15,701 nt of DNA from an uncultured Taibaiella sp. (GCA_946886975.1 CAMPJV010000021.1:1-15701), one strand, 5' to 3'; positions 1 to 8,166 are shown, counted from the stretch's first letter. Numbers and translations: made by a program. Notes: generated by a model from the sequence alone, not told the origin.

Positions 1-34
1 TTAGGAAGCACAAAGAACCGGAAAGCTTACCGCT

Positions 35-1156
35 TTGGTTACAAAACTGAATGATGGAGTAGAGATCCACTTGGATGACGAAATAGAAAGAATATATACG
101 GAATGCAATACAATGGAAGAGTGGACTGTGAAGATTAAGGATGATGATGTCAATGTTACCCCTAAACATTCCCAAACCATGCGTTTCACAAATCATGTCC
201 TTACCGTGTCTGCCAGCCCTGAGTTGGCGTCAGGACAGACACTGGAATATGACTGGACAACCGCCGGTTCCTATGGGTTATTGAAGAGTGGTACTTCAGA
301 GGGTACCAGCTTCACAACAACGGGTAAGAACATTACCTACTATGGCAAGGATGCCCCTGGCGATGACAATATTGAGAAAGTGATCGTTTCAGCCTACATT
401 AAGACTGGGACTTCACGTGAGTTCTATGGCAGTGACACGGCCACCATCAACGTAAAGAAAGTGAAGATCGTTATGACGCCGAATGGTGCAACGCTCGCCC
501 CCGTTAAGGGGATCAGGTCTATAAAGCTCAGACTTCTTAATGCGGACGGAACAAATCCAATCATTAACAACAGCAGTGTGGAGTATAAGGTAGAATGGTC
601 CACTGCTGGTAGCTATGGTCATTTTACCAACAACACAACCATGATCACCACGTCTACAAACGAGATGGTATACACCGCCACGGACGAAGATGTGCCTTCA
701 GCCATGGAGAACATAACCGCAAATGTATATTTCAAATTGTCATCTACCGGCTGGATGCTGAGAGAAACTGTAAAAGGCACGGTGAAGGTCGTCAACGACA
801 CTAAGAAGGTTATTTCTTACGGCTCATCACAGAGTGTTCACAAAGACGCGAATAACTGGTGCTATGTTGGTTGTATAATAAGGATACCAGACGAACCAAA
901 TGCAATATCCTATGCAGTAACAAATGCGGCCACTGGTGCAAGTCTCGCTTCATGGAATGTGACTGGGACGGAAGCCAGGTGGCATGGCGATGGTCCTGGT
1001 TTTAACGATTCCGATGTTCCCTCCGGCTATGTGGTAGGGGTTAATGGTTCATTTACGTGGGGCGGGTCGTTAAATCCGAATGTGCCTCAGACGTCGCACG
1101 GTGCTCAGCCAACTTGCGGAGGTACCTACCAGATAACGGTCACTGTGTCTCAATAG
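35..1156 (+). CDS. C-terminal part of a repeat-containing surface/extracellular protein, 5' end uncertain
   Basis: I do not recognise a named family. The 373 residues read from TTG at 35 contain two similar beta-rich units: about 47-140, with YDWTTAGSYG near 72-81, and about 145-255, with VEWSTAGSYG near 186-195. A different C-terminal domain follows (about 256-373); it is rich in Gly, Ser and Asn and has Cys 276, 280 and 361. The repeats look like Ig/PKD-like extracellular modules, which is inference. There is no signal peptide and no T9SS signal. The frame is closed upstream by a TAG at 2-4, yet the codons between that TAG and 35 already read like protein. The true gene may therefore start upstream and be interrupted. 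TTG 35 and ATG 113 are alternative starts, and neither has a convincing leader. The next gene starts 56 bp downstream on the same strand. Confidence 0.6.
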   Translation: MVTKLNDGVEIHLDDEIERIYTECNTMEEWTVKIKDDDVNVTPKHSQTMRFTNHVLTVSASPELASGQTLEYDWTTAGSYGLLKSGTSEGTSFTTTGKNITYYGKDAPGDDNIEKVIVSAYIKTGTSREFYGSDTATINVKKVKIVMTPNGATLAPVKGIRSIKLRLLNADGTNPIINNSSVEYKVEWSTAGSYGHFTNNTTMITTSTNEMVYTATDEDVPSAMENITANVYFKLSSTGWMLRETVKGTVKVVNDTKKVISYGSSQSVHKDANNWCYVGCIIRIPDEPNAISYAVTNAATGASLASWNVTGTEARWHGDGPGFNDSDVPSGYVVGVNGSFTWGGSLNPNVPQTSHGAQPTCGGTYQITVTVSQ

Positions 1157-1212
1157 AAAGAGTTAAGCTTAAAAGATTGTTTCCTTGAATTATTAATCAT
1201 AAAAGATCTGAA

Positions 1213-2370
1213 ATGAAGCATATAATATTAATCATTGCAGCGGCTTGTTCTGTTGGCAATGCCTGCGCTCAGAGTTTGCAATGGGCTTATACATGGGGTA
1301 TCGCGGGAAAGGCGAGTAGGGCACTTGCTGTAACAACAGATGCTGCAGGTTACGTATACACTGCGGGGACTTTCAAAGGAGAGCTTGACTTCAATCCCGG
1401 CAATGATTCTGATAAGATTGCGTCTGCAACATACAGTGATGCATACATTCTTAAAATGGATCCCGCAGGCAATTACGTGAAAACCTACGTTTTTGGAAGA
1501 TCCAGCAATTCTTATGCAGTCGCTGGTGCCATAAAGTTCGATGCCTCCGGCAACCTCTATACTGCAGGGTACTTTACAGGCAATAATGTAGACTTTGACC
1601 CGGATACTTCAGAATTCAAGCTCAATGATATCGGAAGCGGCAATAATGCTTTCCTGATGAAAATGGACGCAGCTGGGAGGTTTCTGTGGGTAAAGAGTTG
1701 GGATTATAATAGAAATGCTGGCGGTGCTAACAATACTTTTGAAGAAGGTCCTGCAATGGCATTAGATGGGACGGGTAATATCTATTGTGCCGGACATTTT
1801 TTAGGAACGGTGGATTTTGATCCTGATACCAGCTCATTTAAAATGACTGCTTTACAGAGCGATGGTTATATCTCCAAACTGGACGCAAGTGGAAATTTCT
1901 TATGGGCAAAGCAGATCGTCGCCGATACAACTCAAAGCAAATCTGTTGTTGTGAAATCAGTATCTGTTGATGCTTCTGGAAATGTGTTTGTCGGCGGTCA
2001 TTTTATCGGTACGGCAGATTTCAATCCTGATACCACCGTGTCCTATCCTCTTACTGCAGCGTCGCAACAAGGTTTTATTGTGAAGCTGGACGCGTCTGGA
2101 AATTTCCTTTGGGCAAAGAAGATGGGTAAGGACGCGGCAAATCCTATTTTCAACTATAATACAACCAATTCGGTGCTTGCCGACGGGGCTGGTAATGTGT
2201 ATGTCACCGGTAGTTTTATGGAGGATGTCAGCTTCGGATCTGTCCAGTTGACTTCAGCAGGCATTTCAGATATGTTTGTCGCTAAGCTGGATGCTTCGGG
2301 AAACTACCCTTTGGGCGCAATCTGCAGGGTCTTTTTACGATGGCGAATACGGATATCGGCTAGCGCTTGA
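1213..2370 (+). CDS. Seven-bladed beta-propeller (SBBP-like) secreted protein, N-terminal part before a frameshift
   Basis: This is a 385-residue reading frame beginning with a signal peptide (MKHIILIIAAACSVGNACAQ, likely cut after ACA). It holds five repeats of about 60-70 residues, each with a D-x-x-G-N-x-Y core (near residues 43, 110, 185, 253 and 324), an acidic 'xDFxPD' strand and a closing 'KLDASGNFLWAK' strand. This is the pattern of SBBP-type beta-propeller repeats. The frame is correct up to Tyr365 (codon 2305-2307). After that it reads an unrelated tail, PLGAICRVF..., and stops at 2370. The missing blades and secretion signal continue in the +1 frame. Removing one C from CCC 2307-2309 restores the expected NYLWAQ and gives one 580-residue protein, 1213-2956. 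As it stands, this fragment lacks blades six and seven and the T9SS signal. Confidence 0.85.
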   Translation: MKHIILIIAAACSVGNACAQSLQWAYTWGIAGKASRALAVTTDAAGYVYTAGTFKGELDFNPGNDSDKIASATYSDAYILKMDPAGNYVKTYVFGRSSNSYAVAGAIKFDASGNLYTAGYFTGNNVDFDPDTSEFKLNDIGSGNNAFLMKMDAAGRFLWVKSWDYNRNAGGANNTFEEGPAMALDGTGNIYCAGHFLGTVDFDPDTSSFKMTALQSDGYISKLDASGNFLWAKQIVADTTQSKSVVVKSVSVDASGNVFVGGHFIGTADFNPDTTVSYPLTAASQQGFIVKLDASGNFLWAKKMGKDAANPIFNYNTTNSVLADGAGNVYVTGSFMEDVSFGSVQLTSAGISDMFVAKLDASGNYPLGAICRVFLRWRIRISASA

Positions 2371-2956
2371 TGGGTCAGGCAATTTATTGGTCACCGGAAA
2401 CTACCATAGCACTGTAAACTTTGGCGGAACGTCCATTAGCACAAATGGCGATGCAGACATCTTTATCTTAAAACTTACACCACAGGGAAATCTGCTTTGG
2501 GTAAAAGGTTTCGGAGGTTCGGAATTTTATGAGCGTATCCAATCAATTGCAATTCATGGTAATCATCTATACACAGCGGGTCGAATGATAGGAACGGTAA
2601 AATTTGATCCGAACGGAAATTATAACCTCACAGCTGGCTCTTCTAATAAGTATTACCCTAATTTCTTTATACAGAAGATGAGCCAGTGGCCCACCGGGCT
2701 TTCCGATCCGTCAGGTAAACTTGATGCTGTGATCTACCCAAATCCTGCCACTGACCAGTTCACTGTTGACCTTTCCGGCACAGGAGTTACGGATGCAGTT
2801 ATCACCTTGTTCGACATGCAGGGTAGAAAGATGGCGGAAACAAGGACGGACAAGTCCAATGCCACTATCAATATAGTCAGCTTACCTAAGGGGATTTACA
2901 CTGTGAAAGTGCAGTCACCTCGCGGGTCTGGAATAAAGAAGCTTGTAATTAATTAA
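2276..2956 (+). CDS. C-terminal part of the frameshifted propeller protein, with T9SS type A sorting domain
   Basis: This is the continuation of the propeller gene in the +1 frame. The first 11 residues of the frame, read from ATG 2276, are an out-of-frame shadow. True homology begins at Leu12 (codon 2309-2311). Blade six has LDGSGNLLVTG at residues 31-41, and blade seven has HGNHLYTAG at about 94-102. Together with the upstream part this makes seven blades, a common closed propeller. The last 75-80 residues form a Por secretion system C-terminal sorting domain: it starts YPNPATDQF (residues 154-162), has the middle motif LFDMQGRKM, and ends KGIYTVKV...KKLVIN. That domain directs export through the T9SS and cell-surface attachment or release in Bacteroidota. 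No independent start signal is visible, so this is half of a broken gene or of a gene with a sequencing error, not a separate one. Confidence 0.85.
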   Translation: MSLSWMLRETTLWAQSAGSFYDGEYGYRLALDGSGNLLVTGNYHSTVNFGGTSISTNGDADIFILKLTPQGNLLWVKGFGGSEFYERIQSIAIHGNHLYTAGRMIGTVKFDPNGNYNLTAGSSNKYYPNFFIQKMSQWPTGLSDPSGKLDAVIYPNPATDQFTVDLSGTGVTDAVITLFDMQGRKMAETRTDKSNATINIVSLPKGIYTVKVQSPRGSGIKKLVIN

Positions 2957-2988
2957 GATTTAGCAGTTTTCACGTCTTTATTGATCGC

Positions 2989-3027
2989 AAAAAAGAGGGC
3001 TGGCCTATTCTTAGGCTGGCTTTTTTG
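2989..3027 (+). terminator. Intrinsic terminator after the propeller gene
   Basis: A hairpin centred on GCCTA-TTCT-TAGGC (3003-3016) extends outward through a mix of Watson-Crick and G-U pairs into the A-rich left arm and the TTTTTT run at 3021-3026. It begins about 33 bp after the stop at 2956. The position and the U-tract fit a rho-independent terminator for the + strand, and the A-run on the left would also supply a U-tract on the other strand. Confidence 0.75.
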
Positions 3028-3145
3028 TACGTGAATTTTGACTTATAGTCTCACATCGGAATTGCTTAAGCCCCAACCGGGAATGCTGAAATGGAGACAA
3101 GAATAATATTTTGCATAAATTAGAGAATCATTTAGAACTGTTTTT

Positions 3146-3541
3146 ATGAAGAAGGTTACAGGGATCGGCGGCGTATTTTTTAAAAGCAAAGATGCTGCGG
3201 CACTGAATGAATGGTATGCAAAGAACCTGGGTTTAGAGGTTTCAAAATACGGAACCACCTTTCATTGGAGGGACAAGGATAATCCCGAGATAGAGGGCGT
3301 CACTGTATGGAATCCCTTTCCTGACACCACAAAATACTTCGACCCTTCCGAGAAGGATTTCATGATCAACTACCGGGTGGAAGACCTGGAAAGTCTGGTC
3401 GCAGAGCTGAAACGTGATGGGGTGACCATTGTAGACGAAATCACAACATACGACTACGGAAAGTTCGTCCACATTCTTGATCCTGAAGGCAACGCCATCG
3501 AGCTTTGGGAGCCTCTTGGTAGTGCCGCGACTTTTTCCTGA
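3146..3541 (+). CDS. VOC (glyoxalase/dioxygenase fold) family protein
   Basis: The protein has 131 residues, the usual length of a single-domain VOC protein made of two beta-alpha-beta-beta-beta modules. Module one starts VTGIGGVFFKSKDAAALNEWYAKNLGLEV (residues about 4-32), and the second ends FVHILDPEGNAIELWEP (about 108-124). The family includes glyoxalase I, extradiol dioxygenases and fosfomycin-resistance enzymes. The first strand has Gly where metal-dependent members carry a ligand His, while the final-strand Glu of AIELWEP is kept. A complete metal site is therefore not evident and no substrate can be assigned. There is no signal peptide, so it is cytoplasmic. It lies behind the terminator of the propeller gene and 41 bp ahead of the DUF2200 gene, so those two may be co-transcribed. 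Confidence 0.9.
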   Translation: MKKVTGIGGVFFKSKDAAALNEWYAKNLGLEVSKYGTTFHWRDKDNPEIEGVTVWNPFPDTTKYFDPSEKDFMINYRVEDLESLVAELKRDGVTIVDEITTYDYGKFVHILDPEGNAIELWEPLGSAATFS

Positions 3542-3582
3542 TTGGAGTTAAAGAAGGTTCCTCCTAAAAATGAGTTTGATAT

Positions 3583-3933
3583 ATGGACAATAGCAGGATA
3601 TACAAGTTGTCGTTTGCTGGTGTGTACCCGATGTACATAAAGAAGGTGGAGAGAAAGGGGAGAACTAAGCAGGAGGTAGATGAGGTTATTTTTTGGCTCA
3701 CTGGCTACGATGAACAGGGATTGCAGCAGCAGATTGATAGGAAAACTGACTTTGAAACCTTCTTTGCGGAGGCGCCGGCACTCAATCCGAATGCCTCAAA
3801 GATCACAGGTGTTATCTGCGGAATCCGGGTGGAGGAAATAGAAGATGAGCTCGTGCAAAAAGTTCGTTACTTAGACAAGCTGATTGATGAAGTGGCAAAG
3901 GGTAGAGCAATGGAGAAGATACTCAGGAAGTAA
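3583..3933 (+). CDS. DUF2200 domain-containing protein
   Basis: The protein is a 116-residue single domain, recognised as DUF2200 from its characteristic segments: the N-terminal [25 protein letters not shown] block (residues 5-29), [11 protein letters not shown] (32-42), [12 protein letters not shown] (54-65), the central [19 protein letters not shown] (74-92) and the C-terminal [22 protein letters not shown] (95-116). The family is widespread in bacteria and its biochemical role is not known to me. It is probably a small soluble cytoplasmic protein with mixed helix and strand. It follows the VOC gene at a short distance on the same strand and faces a minus-strand membrane protein gene across 37 bp. 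Confidence 0.88.
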   Translation: MDNSRIYKLSFAGVYPMYIKKVERKGRTKQEVDEVIFWLTGYDEQGLQQQIDRKTDFETFFAEAPALNPNASKITGVICGIRVEEIEDELVQKVRYLDKLIDEVAKGRAMEKILRK

Positions 3934-3970
3934 GGACATTAGGCGATAGCCGGAGCTTCACGAACGAATG

Positions 3971-4444
3971 TTAGTAGAACAGCCCCAGCAATCCACCATA
4001 AACAATGTGCGCCACCATGGTCATTATGGGAGTGCCCTTTCCATAATTTAAAGCAAAGAACCCCGGCGGCTGCAGCTGCCTTGTAGGTGTCGGCCCCTGG
4101 TACGGATGTGCCATCCTTGGATGAAAGGCTGCTAATACATTTAACCCTGCCGACAATACGAAAGCGCCATGTATCGCTCCCCCAAGCATTCCATACCACC
4201 AGTGCCTGGTTTCCAGGCTTTCCAATATGGCGGCGTATAAGAAGGCAAACACAAGCCCGATAACTATATGTAGAAGCAGGCCGTAAAATGGGGCTTTGTT
4301 TCTGTTTGCTGTAAGCATCGTCCCCAGTAGGAACGGAATATCTATCCTCGAAATACCAAGCGGTTTAGATACCGCCAGTAAAATGGTAAGCACTATGGTC
4401 GCTACAAATCCCCAGAGTAATACGTTTTCTATATCCATGGTCAT
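3971..4444 (-). CDS. Four-pass inner-membrane protein of unknown function
   Basis: The protein has 157 residues and four hydrophobic segments: about 7-29 (VLLWGFVATIVLTILLAVSK), 52-76 (APFYGLLLHIVIGLVFAFLY), 82-108 (WWYGMLGGAIHGAFVLSAGL) and 139-157 (IMTMVAHIVYGGLLGLFY). There are recurring small-xxx-small patterns and a His in each of segments two, three and four (LLLHIV, GAIHGA, VAHIVYG). I do not recognise a named family. Its ATG (4442-4444) overlaps the TGA of the GH15 gene (4441-4443) in an ATGA arrangement, which points to translational coupling. A second ATG two codons later is an alternative start. The coupling suggests it works with, or is at least co-expressed with, the alpha-glucoside enzymes. 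A role in the membrane is clear from the sequence; transport is not shown. Confidence 0.75.
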   Translation of the reverse strand: MTMDIENVLLWGFVATIVLTILLAVSKPLGISRIDIPFLLGTMLTANRNKAPFYGLLLHIVIGLVFAFLYAAILESLETRHWWYGMLGGAIHGAFVLSAGLNVLAAFHPRMAHPYQGPTPTRQLQPPGFFALNYGKGTPIMTMVAHIVYGGLLGLFY

Positions 4445-6261
4445 TCCTTTATCACCAAGCCTTCATTGATCGACAGCGCTGCATTGATCAGCCCGATATG
4501 CGAAAAGGCCTGCGGATAGTTGCCCAGCCATTCCATTGTTGCGGGGTCTATCTCTTCCGACAACAGCATGGTGGCGGGAGCTGATTGAATAGTGTGGTCA
4601 AACAGTTTAATCGCTTCGTCGATCCTGCCGGTCTTCGCAAAGTTTTCTATAAGCCAGAAATTACCTACTATGAATGCGCCCTCGTTTCCCGGCAGCCCGT
4701 CATCAGTCCCAAGATAGCGATATACGAATCCATTCCTGCATAGCTTGTCAACGACAAGTTCTATTGTTGATAGCATCCGCGCGGAGTTAGGATCGCAATA
4801 TCCCACCAGCGACAAAGTCAGCAAGGCTGTTCCCGGGTCATTGTGCTCAAAATCATTTACGTAGGACTGTACTTCTTCCTTATATCCATTGGCCTCTACC
4901 GCATTGGCGATGTGTTGCTTTGTCTGTTCAAAGTAACCTAGTGGAGCGTCTTCCCAGCCATACTTTTTACAAAGTCTGATGAGTCTGTCCAGCCCCACCC
5001 ATGCCATTACTTTTGAGTGGGTATGGTGTACCCGTGCCGATCTTATCTCCCATATCCCATCATCCTTTTCTTTCCAGGTTTCGCAGATGGTCTTCCCCAG
5101 GCCTATGATAAATCTGCGGGTGGCGTCATCAAAGTTGTCAACGATCTTGGCGTAGGTATTCACTGCGTCCAGTACTTCTCCATACACATCCAGTTGAAAC
5201 TGGCTGTGCGCTGCATTGCCCGTCCTTACTGGTCTGGAGCCTTTATAGCCGTCTAACCAAGGCAGCTTCTTCTCTTTAAGTTCAGCCAGGCCAAAAACAT
5301 TATACATTACCTGCAGTCTTGGCCGTGTCAGCCTTGTTGCATGAAGCACCCAGCTCATGTATGCATGCGCTTCCTCATAGTATCCCAGTTTTATCAGCGC
5401 TCTTACGGTGAAGGATGCGTCTCTCAGCCAGCAGTACCGGTAGTCCCAGTTGCGCACTCCTCCTGTATCTTCTGGCAAAGAGCAGCTGGGTGCCGCTACG
5501 ATAGCGCCGGAAGGGGCATGGGTCATTAGCTTCAGGGCTAGCGCGCTGCGCAGGACTTCCTCTTTATACATGCCGTCATATTTACACTTCGCCGCCCAGT
5601 TTCTCCAGTATTCCACCGTTTGGCGCAGCCGTTTTGACGCCGTAGTTGCGATCTCTGGCAAGATAGCCGGATGCTGTGTAGAGCAGCTCAGACTGAAGAT
5701 TTCCCGGTCACCTTCTTTTATTTCGAACGTGGCTTCAGCAGTTTCGTTCGCATGGTCAGGGGTTAGCTCCGGGAGCGTGCATTGAAGCACACAAATGTTT
5801 TCCCTGTCATAAAAGTGGAGCCCCAGCTTTTTATAGTTCTTCAGCTTTGCGCGCCTCTTACCGTAGTACATGGTCGGGCGGTAGTCCAGTTTCATTTTCA
5901 TGCTGCCGGATAACCCTTCTACTATTCTCAGTATTTCATGGTCGGGAAATAGTTCAGCCAGTTTATCCCGTTCTTCCATCGCCACAAAGAAGTCGGTTAT
6001 CCTCACCACTCCTTCTTCCGTTTCAAATGTGGTCTCTAATACATTGGTATGGGATAGGTATTTCTGCGATGCCGAGAATTTCCCTGCAGGGTGCAGTGAA
6101 AAGGTCCCGCCGCGTTCAGTATCAAGGATTGCTGAAAATATGGCTGGAGAATGGAATTCAGGAATGCAGCACCAGTCAATGGAACCATATTTGGAGACTA
6201 AGGCAGCCGACCGGCAGTTTCCTATGAGGCCATAATCCGATATCCGTGCAAATTCACTCAT
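4441..6261 (-). CDS. Glycoside hydrolase family 15 protein (glucoamylase/trehalase-like)
   Basis: The protein has 606 residues, the usual length of bacterial cytoplasmic GH15 proteins. The N-terminal beta-sandwich domain opens with ISDYGLIGNCRSAALVSKYG (residues 7-26). The (alpha/alpha)6 catalytic domain starts near 230. Diagnostic segments are GGVRNWDYRYCWLRDASF (267-284), DDGIWEIRS (400-408; Glu405 is the likely general acid), SKVMAWVGLDR (416-426), GNEGAFIVGNFWL (525-537) and LLSEEID (566-572; Glu569 or Glu570 is the likely general base), followed by GNYPQAFSHIGLI. GH15 enzymes invert configuration and release glucose from alpha-glucans, and some members split trehalose. The sequence does not separate these two. 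There is no signal peptide, so it acts in the cytoplasm. It lies 273 bp behind a trehalose-synthase-like GH13 gene and overlaps the following membrane protein gene by 4 bp. Together these suggest intracellular alpha-glucoside or trehalose turnover. Confidence 0.92.
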   Translation of the reverse strand: MSEFARISDYGLIGNCRSAALVSKYGSIDWCCIPEFHSPAIFSAILDTERGGTFSLHPAGKFSASQKYLSHTNVLETTFETEEGVVRITDFFVAMEERDKLAELFPDHEILRIVEGLSGSMKMKLDYRPTMYYGKRRAKLKNYKKLGLHFYDRENICVLQCTLPELTPDHANETAEATFEIKEGDREIFSLSCSTQHPAILPEIATTASKRLRQTVEYWRNWAAKCKYDGMYKEEVLRSALALKLMTHAPSGAIVAAPSCSLPEDTGGVRNWDYRYCWLRDASFTVRALIKLGYYEEAHAYMSWVLHATRLTRPRLQVMYNVFGLAELKEKKLPWLDGYKGSRPVRTGNAAHSQFQLDVYGEVLDAVNTYAKIVDNFDDATRRFIIGLGKTICETWKEKDDGIWEIRSARVHHTHSKVMAWVGLDRLIRLCKKYGWEDAPLGYFEQTKQHIANAVEANGYKEEVQSYVNDFEHNDPGTALLTLSLVGYCDPNSARMLSTIELVVDKLCRNGFVYRYLGTDDGLPGNEGAFIVGNFWLIENFAKTGRIDEAIKLFDHTIQSAPATMLLSEEIDPATMEWLGNYPQAFSHIGLINAALSINEGLVIKE

Positions 6262-6336
6262 CTTTCTATTAGACGCTTAGCTCATCTGGATGATACAAAA
6301 CTTTAAAAATAGTCATGCCATCCAACCTCTCTTTCC

Positions 6337-6462
6337 TCATTGCTGGTTGTTGACTGCCCGGATGCCGCGTTCTATAAGTTGTTTTACTGCATGCAGATAA
6401 CAATCGTGAGTCTTGTCCGCGCCATGGTCAGAATCGCGCATAGCTAAAGGCAACAGGCCCAT
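6337..6462 (-). CDS. Possible 41-residue small protein between GH13 and GH15
   Basis: A short minus-strand frame has ATG at 6460-6462 and TGA at 6337-6339. It encodes 41 residues: MGLLPLAMRDSDHGADKTHD, then CYLHAVKQLIERGIRAVNNQQ. The second half would form an amphipathic helix (YLHAVKQLIERGIRAV). The composition is protein-like, but I recognise no family. The frame is the same as that of the GH13 gene and stays open right back to the GH13 TAG, so it could be a remnant of a longer C-terminus or simply chance. No ribosome-binding site is evident. It accounts for most of the 273-bp gap; the rest (6262-6336) shows nothing clear. Confidence 0.25.
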   Translation of the reverse strand: MGLLPLAMRDSDHGADKTHDCYLHAVKQLIERGIRAVNNQQ

Positions 6463-6534
6463 ATAGTGTGTCCTTGCATTTGTGCTGCTAACGTAGTCGC
6501 GCTTGGACGCGTTTACGCCTTTGGTAGTTTGCGT

Positions 6535-8166
6535 CTATCCTCTGCTATTGTCGCGAAACCACCTGTAGCCATGGCCTTCAAGTATAATGGTGTGTCTGCC
6601 TTTCTTGTCCACCACACTTTCTATATTGCTCATGAGGTCTATGAGTCTTCCCGCCTTAGTCTTTTTCTCTGTTATCACCAGTTCCTCTGCTTTGTCGCTG
6701 AAGTTATGCCAGATGAACAGCGACCTTCCATTCCAGCTATAGCGCATACCCAGTATGCTGTCAAAGCCTGTTTCCAGTAGTTCCCAGTCGCCATAGCCTA
6801 TTTCCGGACATTCTTTTCTCAGGCGTATAAGTGCTGCCGTCCAGTTCAGCAATGATCCCATGTCTCTCCGCTGCGCCTCCACGTTTATGTGCTCGTAGGC
6901 ATAGTAGCCTTTATCGATCACCGGGTGCACCAGCTTTTCCGCTTCCGAAAAGCCTGCCTGGTATTCTGCTGTCCATTGCATAGGGGTGCGTACAGCGTCG
7001 CGTTCTTTCAGGTCCAGGTCGTCTCCCATGCCTATCTCATCTCCATAGCGTATCACAGGTGTGCCCGGAAGGGAGAACATCAGGCTGTACGCCAGCTCCG
7101 TCTGCTGCCGGTTACCTAGCATAGAGGAAAGCCGCCTGCGTATACCGCGATTATATAGTTGCATATTCTTCTCCGGCCCAAAGCGTGAAAAGACTAGCTG
7201 GCGTTCTTCCTCTTTTAGTCTGCCAAGGTCCAGCTCATCGTGGTTACGCAGGAAGTTCGCCCACTGGCTTGGGGCAGGAATGTCTCTCGTGGCTTCAAGC
7301 GCAGCTTTCAGCGGTTTGGTGTCCCCGCTTGCCAGTGCGTAGAAGCTATACTGGTTCACAAAGAAGTTAAACATCAGGTGGATGCCTTCTCCATGTTCAC
7401 CGAAGTAGTTAATGGTCTCCGCAGGCAATACGTTGGCCTCGCCGAGTAACACGGCATCGCCGCGTTGCCATTGCAGCAGGCTGCGCATCTCTTTCAGGTA
7501 GTCGAAGTTCATTTTCGGTTTCTTCTTGCCCGCTGCCGGCGACTCAAGTATAAAGGGCACCGCATCTACCCTGAAGCCTGCCACCCCCAGTTGTATCCAG
7601 TAGCCTATGATGCGATTAATTTCACTCCTCACCTCCGGGTTGTCAGTATTCAGGTCCGGCATGAATTCGTAAAACCTGTGGAAGTAATAGCTCCGCGATA
7701 GTTTATCAAACGTCCATGTACTTTTCTGCACTCCCGGAAACACCATCCCTTGGTTCCAGTCAGAGGGCCGTTTCTCTTCCCACACATACCAGTTTCTTCT
7801 CGGGTTGTCTCGCGAGGAGCGTGATTCCTTAAACCATGGATGTTCCTCCGAGGTGTGGTTCACTACAAGGTCTATGATCACCTTGAAGCCAAGTTGCTTT
7901 GCCTTGCGCATGAACTCGACAAACTCCCCGCTTGTACCATGCCGGGGGTCTACTCCGTAATAGTCCTTTATATCGTAGCCATTGTCCCTGTTTGGCGTCG
8001 GTTGAAATGGCGCCAGCCATATAGTGTCTACTCCTAACCCATGCAGGTAGTCAAGCCTGCTGCAAAGACCGGTGAAGTCACCTGTGCCGTCGGCGTTACC
8101 ATCCATAAATGTTTCAAGGTCAAGGCTATATATCACTGCGTTTTTATACCATAGGTGCTCCGTCAT
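6535..8166 (-). CDS. GH13 alpha-glucosidase-type enzyme, trehalose-synthase (TreS)-like
   Basis: The protein has 543 residues and a GH13 TIM barrel. Conserved regions are DLVVNH (99-104), GFRVDAVPF (197-205; Asp201 is the nucleophile), LLGEANV (240-246; Glu243 is the acid/base) and LRNHDE (306-311; Asp310 stabilises the transition state). TreS-type signatures include APFQPTPNRDNGYDIKDYYG (52-71), FMPDLNTDNPEVR (168-180) and YGDEIGMGDDL followed by RDAVRTPMQW. This places it near GH13_16, whose best-known members interconvert maltose and trehalose, but related proteins of other specificity exist. No maltokinase domain is fused and there is no signal peptide. The small C-terminal beta domain ends GYRWFRDNSRG. 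It is upstream of the GH15 gene in the same direction. A 415-bp gap with repeats and a hairpin separates its start from the preceding gene, so the promoter probably lies there. Confidence 0.9.
   Translation of the reverse strand: MTEHLWYKNAVIYSLDLETFMDGNADGTGDFTGLCSRLDYLHGLGVDTIWLAPFQPTPNRDNGYDIKDYYGVDPRHGTSGEFVEFMRKAKQLGFKVIIDLVVNHTSEEHPWFKESRSSRDNPRRNWYVWEEKRPSDWNQGMVFPGVQKSTWTFDKLSRSYYFHRFYEFMPDLNTDNPEVRSEINRIIGYWIQLGVAGFRVDAVPFILESPAAGKKKPKMNFDYLKEMRSLLQWQRGDAVLLGEANVLPAETINYFGEHGEGIHLMFNFFVNQYSFYALASGDTKPLKAALEATRDIPAPSQWANFLRNHDELDLGRLKEEERQLVFSRFGPEKNMQLYNRGIRRRLSSMLGNRQQTELAYSLMFSLPGTPVIRYGDEIGMGDDLDLKERDAVRTPMQWTAEYQAGFSEAEKLVHPVIDKGYYAYEHINVEAQRRDMGSLLNWTAALIRLRKECPEIGYGDWELLETGFDSILGMRYSWNGRSLFIWHNFSDKAEELVITEKKTKAGRLIDLMSNIESVVDKKGRHTIILEGHGYRWFRDNSRG

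Noticed and set aside
2306..2312. C CCT TTG at the propeller frameshift fits the X XXY YYZ slippery pattern for programmed -1 frameshifting
   Set aside because: The downstream blades are in the +1 frame; a -1 slip would enter the wrong frame, so programmed -1 frameshifting cannot explain it.
3939..4199. 86-codon minus-strand frame overlapping the membrane protein gene
   Set aside because: It overlaps a frame with four clear membrane segments and an ATGA-coupled start; the alternative frame lacks any such structure.
5847..6235. Two overlapping + strand frames of over 100 codons opposite the GH15 gene
   Set aside because: Antisense to a well-supported catalytic protein; the translations lack family features and overlap each other.
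6535..6537. Programmed readthrough of the GH13 TAG
   Set aside because: The protein already ends at a normal C-terminal beta domain; there is no supporting downstream signal, and an open stretch of 65 codons can occur by chance.
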